Shown here: piece after piece, positions 12,201-18,700 of the stretch
Position numbering within the stretch: position 1 is the first letter of the stretch
Layout: every line of letters begins with the position of its first letter
Origin: Phallusia fumigata
Lineage: Eukaryota > Chordata > Ascidiacea > Phlebobranchia > Ascidiidae
Reading direction: 5' to 3'
NCBI GenBank assembly: GCA_008931825.1
Contig: QXVZ01020776.1
Span: forward strand, 1 to 25,212
DNA length: 25,212 bases
Made by a program: the position numbers and the translations under genes
Notes under the pieces: model-generated
Told to the model about the DNA's origin: nothing
Databases searched by the model: none
Seen by the model: the letters and a program-made list of their open reading frames with translations, nothing else

Positions 12201-12559
12201 TATGTAAATCTATTTTATACACTAGTCTCATGGTTAAATTAATAGTAATGACACTAACATAATGTGACTTTTCATCATACCAAAGGTGGTAAGACTGCTG
12301 AGCCACAAAGAATCATTAGGGCAATTCTAAAAACACAAACCTGTTCATTTGGAGCAATAGATGTCACATATCCTGCAAACTTGCTTTTTGATCCCCCATA
12401 GATTTCCTGATCAAAGAAACCTCCCTCTCCTAATTTTATTTGACCTGGTTTGTCTTCATCCTCTGGCTGTTCATCTGCTGGCTGGTCACTTTCAGCTAGA
12501 ACAGCTTTTTTCTGTTGAATTGCTTCAATTTCAGAGACAAAATCCTCTCTGGTCGCCAT
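1..12559 (-). CDS. SF3B1: SF3B1, splicing factor 3b subunit 1 (partial, 3' end off the left edge)
   Basis: SF3B1 is the HEAT-repeat scaffold of SF3b in the U2 snRNP; it holds the branch-site helix in the nucleus. CDS exons, 5' to 3': 12341-12559, 12074-12175, 11082-11261, 10750-10859, 10025-10670, 9700-9910, 8424-8614, 8040-8147, 7437-7639, 6634-6745, 6177-6299, 5695-5810, 5221-5374, 4173-4331, 3791-3883, 3417-3587, 2549-2768 (or 1396-1615), 662-849, 1-225. They sum to 3531 nt, 1177 codons, open throughout, with matching phases at every junction. Residues 1-490 are the disordered tail with [12 protein letters not shown] and TP repeats; the rest is HEAT repeats nearly identical to human. Numbering runs 35 ahead of human, so E622, R625, N626, H662, K666 and K700 correspond to E657, R660, N661, H697, K701 and K735, all conserved. 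About 160 C-terminal residues are missing. Introns not listed separately show only AT-rich sequence. Confidence 0.97.
662..849 (-). CDS. SF3B1: SF3B1 exon 18, residues 1040-1102
   Basis: [20 protein letters not shown] through FELLELLK. The first two bases complete Gly1040. Acceptor ctttacag, donor AAG/gttaag. Confidence 0.96.
1396..1615 (-). CDS. SF3B1: SF3B1 exon 17, copy A (duplicate; probably an allele placed in tandem)
   Basis: Encodes the same 73 residues as copy B, with intact splice sites, 1153 bases away. Splicing both would shift the frame. The copies lie in contig-end overlaps joined by a single N at 2045, so this is most likely the second haplotype or an unmerged overlap. A true pair of mutually exclusive exons is the alternative. 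Confidence 0.8.
2549..2768 (-). CDS. SF3B1: SF3B1 exon 17, copy B (nearest exon 16), residues 967-1040
   Basis: 220 nt encoding [19 protein letters not shown] through SIVNVI plus one base. Acceptor ttttcacag, donor TTG/gtaagt. It differs from copy A (1396-1615) by two synonymous changes in adjacent Ala and Asp codons. Because 220 is not a multiple of three, only one copy can be used per mRNA. Confidence 0.85.
3417..3587 (-). CDS. SF3B1: SF3B1 exon 16, residues 910-966
   Basis: [20 protein letters not shown] through KRVKAYLPQ. Acceptor tatcacag, donor CAG/gtttgt, 57 codons, phase 0. The next exon in the gene is the duplicated exon 17. Confidence 0.95.
3791..3883 (-). CDS. SF3B1: SF3B1 exon 15, residues 879-909
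   Basis: [20 protein letters not shown] through MVMETIDK. Acceptor gtcaatcag, donor AAA/gtaagt, 31 codons. Confidence 0.95.
4173..4331 (-). CDS. SF3B1: SF3B1 exon 14, residues 826-878
   Basis: [12 protein letters not shown] through [13 protein letters not shown], near-identical to human. Acceptor taatttag, donor AAG/gtaggc, 53 codons, phase 0. Confidence 0.96.
4332..5220. other. SF3B1 intron 13 with a transposon-like insertion
   Basis: An 889-base intron. Its middle (about 4481-4980) begins taggggtagaccgattatcg and ends with ccgatac/gataatcgg motifs followed by tctctatctcta, so its two ends are imperfect inverted repeats around CCGATTATCGG. This looks like a degenerate non-autonomous DNA transposon; no coding sequence is visible and no clean target-site duplication was found. 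Confidence 0.4.
5221..5374 (-). CDS. SF3B1: SF3B1 exon 13, residues 774-825
   Basis: [20 protein letters not shown] through EEMKKIVLK. Acceptor gcttgtag, donor AAA/gtaatg, phase 2 in and 0 out. Confidence 0.96.
5695..5810 (-). CDS. SF3B1: SF3B1 exon 12, residues 736-774
   Basis: [20 protein letters not shown] through LWKGIRTH plus AG of the next arginine. Acceptor gtatttag, donor CAG/gtatgc. Confidence 0.96.
6177..6299 (-). CDS. SF3B1: SF3B1 exon 11, hotspot H662/K666/K700 equivalents, residues 695-735
   Basis: [19 protein letters not shown] through EDEQQK. H697, K701 and K735 correspond to human H662, K666 and K700. K735 is the last codon before the donor AAG/gtagaa. Confidence 0.96.
6443..6493. 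repeat. two-copy tandem repeat, period 32
   Basis: The 20-mer atatcctaaactggtaaagc at 6443 recurs at 6475, in the intron between SF3B1 exons 10 and 11. Confidence 0.8.
6634..6745 (-). CDS. SF3B1: SF3B1 exon 10, hotspot R625/N626 equivalents, residues 658-694
   Basis: Begins [14 protein letters not shown]660 and N661 correspond to human R625 and N626. Ends SKKSWQ before gtaaaa. Phase 2 in, 0 out. Confidence 0.96.
6746..7436. other. SF3B1 intron 9 with a GC-rich hairpin island and inverted repeats
   Basis: Contains a 9-bp perfect hairpin at 6861-6881 (caaggtggc/gca/gccaccttg), a related imperfect one at 6893-6911, a 9-bp inverted repeat (7014-7022 with 7064-7072), and a 12-mer acaaagtgttta present near 6989 and 7160. 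No gene is seen. Probably an old mobile-element insertion. Confidence 0.5.
7437..7639 (-). CDS. SF3B1: SF3B1 exon 9, residues 590-657
   Basis: HEAT segment from [11 protein letters not shown] to RPDIDNMD. The codon of hotspot E657 (human E622) is split by the intron (GA/G). Donor gtaagt. Confidence 0.96.
8040..8147 (-). CDS. SF3B1: SF3B1 exon 8, residues 554-589
   Basis: Encodes [19 protein letters not shown] through RHLLVK, identical in kind to human. Acceptor ccttttcag, donor AAG/gtaaat, 36 codons, phase 0. Confidence 0.96.
8424..8614 (-). CDS. SF3B1: SF3B1 exon 7, residues 490-553
   Basis: Contains [17 protein letters not shown] and [20 protein letters not shown], the entry into the HEAT domain. 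Acceptor tttttttag, donor CAG/gtaact, phase 1 in and 0 out. Confidence 0.96.
8615..9699. other. SF3B1 intron 6 with a tandem-repeat element and a gap
   Basis: The longest SF3B1 intron here (1085 bases). It holds the MITE-like element described separately, a single N at 9235 inside poly-A, a run of Gs around 9280, and otherwise AT-rich sequence without coding potential. Confidence 0.7.
8860..9314. mobile_element. MITE-like element with TA-flanked inverted ends and internal 128-bp tandem repeats
   Basis: tatgggtcccc at 8860-8870 is mirrored by ggggacccata at 9304-9314. Read as TA target duplications plus a 9-bp terminal inverted repeat (TGGGTCCCC), this fits a Tc1/mariner-type non-autonomous element. 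The interior has about 2.3 copies of a 128-bp unit (anchors at 8956, 9084 and 9213) containing ttctacaaactgtgtaaa and acccattttagggggc. The contig join at 9235 interrupts the third copy, so the true length is unknown. Confidence 0.5.
9700..9910 (-). CDS. SF3B1: SF3B1 exon 6, SF3B6/p14-binding segment, residues 420-490
   Basis: Begins [15 protein letters not shown] and contains [18 protein letters not shown], the region that in human SF3B1 binds p14 (SF3B6). It ends with ATG AAA G before gtatca, phase 1, joining to exon 7 ([12 protein letters not shown]). Confidence 0.95.
10025..10670 (-). CDS. SF3B1: SF3B1 exon 5, TP-rich tail with seven tryptophan ligand motifs, residues 204-419
   Basis: A single 646-nt exon. 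It encodes 30 TP dipeptides (phosphorylation sites in the family) and exactly seven tryptophans in [26 protein letters not shown] or RWDLTP contexts. These match in number and order the seven U2AF-ligand motifs of human SF3B1 that bind UHM domains such as those of U2AF65 and SPF45. It ends with the conserved SMTPEQLQ. Repeated GGGGT on the plus strand produces a false open frame opposite this exon. Confidence 0.96.
10750..10859 (-). CDS. SF3B1: SF3B1 exon 4, residues 168-204, GC donor
   Basis: Encodes [10 protein letters not shown] and a basic segment ending KKR plus two bases of the next arginine codon. The donor reads AAG/GCAAGT, a GC-AG intron; only this junction restores the RWDETP reading in exon 5. 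The nearby GT four bases downstream would shift the frame and stop at once. Confidence 0.93.
11082..11261 (-). CDS. SF3B1: SF3B1 exon 3, residues 108-167
   Basis: Starts [12 protein letters not shown], matching the human QYDPFAEHR segment, and contains [17 protein letters not shown], one of the most conserved stretches of the tail. Acceptor ctgtgcag, donor CAG/gtacat, 60 codons, phase 0. Confidence 0.95.
11481..11531 (-). CDS. SF3B1: possible 51-nt cassette exon of SF3B1
   Basis: Between exon 2 and exon 3 there is a 51-nt open segment with a strong acceptor (tgtttcag) and a consensus donor (gtaagt). It is phase 0 on both sides, so it could be included without breaking the frame. It would add 17 residues ([17 protein letters not shown]) between NDIPQ and GQDIDPF, where the human protein has none. 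No transcript evidence is available here; it may be an optional exon or a chance open segment. It is not counted in the residue numbering. Confidence 0.4.
12074..12175 (-). CDS. SF3B1: SF3B1 exon 2, residues 74-107
   Basis: Acidic stretch EDEEDDE followed by the conserved [11 protein letters not shown] motif. The acceptor is atcatag and the donor CAG/gtataag; 34 codons, phase 0 on both sides. A decayed copy of this exon lies at 24605-24685. Confidence 0.93.
12341..12559 (-). CDS. SF3B1: SF3B1 exon 1 (start codon), residues 1-73
   Basis: The chosen start is the ATG at 12559-12557 (MATREDF), because alignment to the vertebrate N-terminus begins there ([10 protein letters not shown] matches the human EIQGKKA region). 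An in-frame ATG 42 bases upstream (12601) would add 14 residues with no counterpart. The exon contains the conserved FFDQEIYGG and FAGYVTSIA motifs and ends in CAG before a gtttgt donor, phase 0. Compared with human it carries an acidic insertion (about residues 23-40). Confidence 0.93.
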
Positions 12560-15500
12560 TTGTGACAGGTAGTTTTGTAAAGTACGTACAGTTATTGACA
12601 AACTTTGGTTCTCAACATTGATTTCAACTTATTACAAGTGCGCCTTTGAACAAGATTCTAAACCTGCAAAAACGTCGTACATGTTTTGTGAAATGCCAGT
12701 TATGCTGACAAATTTTAAATTTGCATGTAGTGTTTCTTTGCATTATTCTGTATTTATTTTCTACCCCTTCGTTTTTTACTCATCAGAATTTACCTATTTT
12801 AAGATTGACAAAACTGAAAAATTACGAAAAACATACAACTTGCGAACTGCGATGGAAAACGTTTCAAGTACGACATGCAGTGCTGATTAGCGACACCTTG
12901 TGTACGTAATTATTATGTTATTTTTAGTGGGGTTTTCCGCACATAAAACAAAATAACATTTTCGTTGCTAAAACGTGCGCCAAAACATAAGTTAAGGATC
13001 AACACAACAACGTCTTATAAACGTTGCCGTAAGAAAGTGAGTTTGGCGTCTAATCGGAAACATAAAAGAGTAAAATGTCAGTGGGACCAGCTGAAGGAGA
13101 CCATATATCTTATCAGTAATCACCCGTGTTAGGCAAAAGCAATGTGACTAGAAAATAGATGAGAACAAAAACTCATAATATAATTAATTCTGCACATTTG
13201 ACGATTGTGAAGTTAGGTACAGTGTTTTTTATAGTACGGTTAATGAGTGACTGGTAAAAGGGGATAAAAATCAGACTGAGTTAGGGATCAGACGGGGCAA
13301 AAAAATAAACAACCACATATAATAAAACGAGAAAAAACGAGTAAACAACAAAACTAGAAAGACACTCGAGCACGGCACGAATTTAAGTGGATCGTCGTCA
13401 GCTGAGCAAAGTTGAACACGCGACCAAGGGCCATATGATTCACTGCAAAAAAGACACATGACAGAAAGTGCCTGAAGTTCCAGAACGATAACATAGGTTG
13501 GTTCAAAGCTGGTTAACTGAAATCTTTGTTTACATTTGATGGCGGACGGTAAACACTTGGCCCAAGTTAAAAAAGTCTCGATTTATACAGACTTCACTGG
13601 TGTAATCGAAAACATGGAATTTTTACAACAACAAACATATGAACAACATGTAACGGTGTTTTTACGCAGCCTGTTTCATTGCACATATCAATAAACGAGA
13701 TACGAAAAGTTTATGAAGCGTAACTTTTGAAATGACTTTTGTCAAACTGCGCATGTGTATAAGTCAAAGGGAACTGAATTCGTTGCGCTATACCAATCCT
13801 ATATTCCACGCCTCCTTTTACTTTCTAGCATCAATTTTTCCTTCCAAAGTTTCATTGTCCGATTTTATGACTAAACAAAATAAAATAAGGGCATTGTTGT
13901 TTGGAATTAAAACACTTGGAAGTTTAGTGCGCTGTTAATTGGTAAATAAACAAGCTATTTTAATAAAGCATGACAAGCAATTATCGGCACCCTTGTTTTT
14001 ATTTGAGATTAAACTTGGTTTGAATTTTATCTGTTTTATCTACTTTGTCGCCTGAGTTTTCGTGCGTCTCCTTCTTAGCTGCCGAAACGTCGATCTCTAT
14101 TCAAATAAGTTGGCTTTTTTTATTTATCACGGGGTTTGTAAAAACCTTTTAATTTTGTAGGGAAAGTTATGAAATATAGATCACTGAATAAAACACAGTA
14201 ACGCAAGCATAGATTGGGTCATTCCTTGTTGTATGTTAACAAACACTTGTAACTGAATCATACCCTGGTTTACAATTTTGGCTCCAAGTACTTTATTCTT
14301 TATAAACGAGTCACAGCATTAACAAAAGCAGATCTCCGGATTTTGCAAATCAATTCCGTGTGTTCAACGGCAAATAAATGAACGAGATATCCGATTTCCT
14401 AAAACAACACTCACCGTTTGTTACTTCGTCGGGATGACATCATACACAAATGATGACGTCATTAAAAGTTTTTCTAGTTGCATTAAGCTTTTGCGACGTA
14501 TTTATGATTTTGCTTACGTTAAAACTGCATTAAGCGGCCATTCGATGAGTACATTGTGGAAATGAACATCCACGCAAAGTAAAAAATGAGCGATATTGAT
14601 TGTGGTGACGATCGAGTCAATTGAATCAAGATTCAAATTCCAAAGTTGGCGGTGACGTAGCCATCACGAAGTATTCGAAAAACATATCACGCGTTTGCAT
14701 CCTCTTCCAAAATATAGGCCAAACAGTCGGACGAAATACGACCCCAAAAAGACTGAACAAATCCCATTAGAAGCACAGATGTAGATTTTTCTTCCCAAAG
14801 CTGAAACGGTGAAACTGTTCATGTTCAACCAAGCCACACCTTTAAGAGACGTATAGCCAAATTGCAGCCCACATTTTTTGCAAAACTGGTTTTACGTGTA
14901 GAATGAATTTCAGTGAAATACAGGTAAGTATGCGGTGGTCACAACTCACAATGGACGCTTCAAGACAGAACCTAGAACTAATGCCCTTGCATATAATTTA
15001 TGCTACGGAACATTTCTGTTTCAGTTGTCCAAGACCCAACCATTCCATATTGGAAGTAATGTGGAAAACCCACAGATGTGTTTTGTACAAGCTGTTCTGC
15101 TCCAAAGTTCGATAAACATGAAGTGAGTGAAGAAAACCCGTTTGACTTTTGTCGGACTGTGCTTGTGTATGAGTCGCAGGGAACTGAGTTTGTTGGAAAA
15201 GCAAATTCACTTCCTGTGTATTGGCAGGAGCCAGGGATCATTCAGGGAGCTTGAACGCCGCAGAATAGAAACGCCAGGTACTTGTTTGTGCGTCCAGATG
15301 TTCTATTGGTTCCGCTGCGCACAAAAGTACGTCAGTTGATCCAATACTGACCTTTTAAGTCAAGCTATTAGTAATTGTGGGCCAAAGTTTGTAATTCAAG
15401 TTTACTTCAGCGAAATTGAGACGCTGTCTTTGTTTTTGTCCGCGAAGTGCGTTAAATACCTTATGTGTAACGGTTACGTTATGGACGAAACTTTTTTTAA

Positions 15501-15721
15501 ACCCTATAATGGCATTAACTTGTTCTGTGCACTGTTATGCAGAAAGAGTTGTTTCATTTGTCTGGCAACGTAAAAGAGCGGCTTCGCTACAAAAGCAGCA
15601 GGAATTTTTGTCACAAGCATTTTTGGACCCACTCTGCCCCTTCCTGAAACAAGGAACTGACATGTTTTTTTCACACAGGGACATTTGTTAGACATCGAGT
15701 TTGCGTTAGGTGTTTGTAATC
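12560..15721. other. intergenic region between the head-to-head SF3B1 and protease genes
   Basis: About 3.2 kb with no secure gene. It must contain both 5' UTRs and promoters, but no clear TATA box or other core element stands out. A tttttgcag acceptor-like site on the minus strand at about 12670 could end an upstream UTR intron or be a trans-splice site; this is unproven. It also holds a dispersed repeat pair (13731 and 15141) and a three-exon open chain of low confidence (14903-15573). Confidence 0.6.
13731..13790. repeat. dispersed repeat, copy 1 (partner near 15141)
   Basis: A roughly 50-base stretch (gacttttgtcaaactgcgc... ggaactga) matches 15141-15192 (gacttttgtcggactgtgc... ggaactga) with about nine mismatches. 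The family is not recognised. Confidence 0.5.
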
Positions 15722-15791
15722 ATGTTCCTCACAGTTTCATTGCTTTGGATTTTTACCCTTTGTTCGCTCGCGGAAACTTTCTTCACGACTG
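15722..15791 (+). CDS. protease homologue exon 1, signal peptide (residues 1-24)
   Basis: ATG at 15722; MFLTVSLLWIFTLCSLA is a typical signal peptide with probable cleavage after Ala17. Donor ACTG/gtgagt, phase 1. Confidence 0.85.
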
Positions 15792-18700
15792 GTGAGTTGT
15801 TGTCGTTTTCAAATGGTCACTTTTCGTCTTTTCTAAATTAGGGCCATCATATTCATAAACGAACAAGGTTAGTCAAGACAGCCGTAAACCCTGAGAGCAG
15901 TTTCCAACATATTTCTGATGTTGTACCAACTGGGTGTTTACTTCGTTATAAATTAGCCTGATTTATACAGATATAATGAGACAAAAAATTGTACACGCAT
16001 AAGAATATTTGAACAGAATTGTGAACATTTACAAACTGAACCTGACGCAAAAGCACAACGTATGAATATAGTTTTTGTCGAAGAAAAATAGCGGGTTCTC
16101 ACTTACCAACTGCAATACGTTAGGGTACGGTACGCGTATCAGCGTTTGGAAACACTATCTTGAACGATTCTGAAAACAGATATTTTTGTGAAAAATTGCC
16201 TTTGTGTGTTTTATGGGTACACGTCGTATCAAAATTGGCAAAACAGTACTTTACTCAAATCGCCGGTTAGTTAGTCTGTAACATCTTCAAGGAAACAAAC
16301 AAACAAACGAAATTAGCCATTAATCGTTTTGTTTATTATGTATAGTCAATCTTTATTTGGTCAAACCAAATACATGACAACACATAGTCATTAATAAAAC
16401 AGATGACAATACCTGTTGTGTATGTTTAACTGTGTTTATAGTCATCATGATAAAACAGCTTTCCATATAAACCACCGGAACAGAGGCCTCTTAAGTTTAT
16501 TACTTGAAACTCATCACAATAATCGAATCTTTTGATCCATGTGTTAGACAGACCAGACAAATAGGCACATAATATTACGGCTGCGGCACCATGCCGTCGT
16601 GAACTGCGCAAACATTATTATTCAAATTCTTGACACTCTAGTGGTCGATACAACTGAACGGGGACTGCAGATGAACGATCTGATAGAGTGGATTGCTACA
16701 GTCAACGTGGCAAGACAGCCTTCTTATCTGATCATTCATGCACCCAAAGAGGGTGAAATGTACACACTTTGGAAAATGAAGATTCAAGGGGTCAGAAACA
16801 GGGTAGGTAAAAACACAAGTCATGCAGCACTTCGCAATTGACTTAGCATTTTGCAATGAAGCAGTTACGAACAAATATCAAACAAACGAATACATTTGCA
16901 CTCATCCAACTAATTCATTACAGAAACTCTTCTTATGTTGAGCGCACTTGCATGTTAAAATGATTTACTCTACTCTTGCAAAGTAACCACTGAGGCTATA
17001 AGGTCCAATAAAACAAGGCACTTAATGATCACACCCTCTAGTAGTGAAAGTTCAATCTAAATCAACCAAACACTCCATGGCCGAAGTGCAAAAAGAAGCT
17101 ACGGGGTAGAAAAACAGAGTGGAAACAATATGTGTCGGAAACGATGACCCATAAAGTTACAAAGGTTGCTGCTCTTAACATTAATGGAAAATTGAGAATT
17201 CTTGATGACACCGCTTTAAGTAAGTTGATCTTTTTCTACTGGTGTTTATGTGAAATGACTAGTTCTGCATTAGTAATCAAACAGCCGGTTTAATAGTAGT
17301 TGATGAAACATTATATTAACAGTCTACTGCAAGTCTGCAACCCACATTTAGTGGCTTTTTGAAAATCTACGCAAAGTTTTTGGCCAAAATTACATACGAG
17401 CATCGAATGCGATTGTGGCTGTTTTATGACATTGCGCAAATTCACAAAAACATTCCCAAGTGACGTTCTATTTGGGCTGATACAGAGTTGATAAGTTTTC
17501 GGTGACGTCATACTGTAACGCAACACAACACTTCTTGTAGCATACATGTTCACATGACAATGTAGCATACATGTTCATATGATCCCTAACTGTGCATGGA
17601 TCTTGTAAAAGCATACTACTGTTCGTAAGGTTTGATGACTGATTGCGATTTCCAATACAATACCCATGGGGCCTTTCTTAAAAGTTTTCAAAAGGGACCT
17701 GCTCTAAACCATCAACTGATTAGATGGAATTAATGCGTGCTAACACCAGACTACTAAATATAACAGGAGTTGATAAACTTACTTGTTTTGAAAAGGCTTC
17801 CAAACTCACTGTAAACCACTCAAAAATCACGTAAATATCGAAAAAAAAAACTGTTTTTAACATCTTTCCTTTTTCTGATTGCGTCCCGCTTATTTTGTTA
17901 TCACCTCGCCTGAATTAGCTTGACCATACCAAGACACAAAATTGGTAACTGAAATACACGGATATGTAGGATTACACAAACAGATTTACAGAAATTGATA
18001 AATAAAGTAAAAGCAAAAGATATAAATACAGTTTTTCGCAAAGAAAAAAAAAGATTCTCACATACCACAGTTTAATTTTTAAATATTTAAAACTAATCAT
18101 TGTAGTCAGTCATTTTCATAAAATTTTGCCTGAAATGAATGTTTTATTTAGGTGAGCTGCTCTCGGAACCAAACTGTGGAATCAACACCCTAACAATTCC
18201 CTCACCTACGTTTTGTGGCGCTATGGGACAAACTGCCGAACGCATCGTTAACAGTGTGACGGCAAAACCGGGCAGTCGACCATGGCAGGTTGGAAAAGCA
18301 TTGTTGAAAATAATGCTGTCTGCCAACGAGCTGACTCACTCAGTTTTCATTAAAATCCTTCGGTTTTAAGGCAATTGCCAAAAATTAGGGTTATTTGTAT
18401 CCGAAGAACGCGGCCTAGGCTTAATTGCTGTTTAAAAACGATCGAGTATGTGTAAAAATACTACTTTTTTTGAAAAAGAAAAATACGCAAAGTTCACTTT
18501 TTTGTTTGCCTTTTTTATACTTGTGGACATACATTTTGCAGCAATAAGTTTATTACACTCCGGTGCAACATGGTTGCATAAAAAATGGCACATTCATGAG
18601 ATGGTTATTAACATTTAGGTGGCCATTCGCAAGAAACAAACGGATTCCACTAATCAACTCCATGTCTGTGGGGGAACGCTAATCTCCAGATGCTTGGTCG

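Noticed and set aside
14051..14110. gccgaaacgtcgatc resembling the 3' half of a hammerhead or retroelement tail
   Set aside because: The CTGATGA half is absent and no stem II can be paired, so a ribozyme is not supported; an old retroelement end remains possible.
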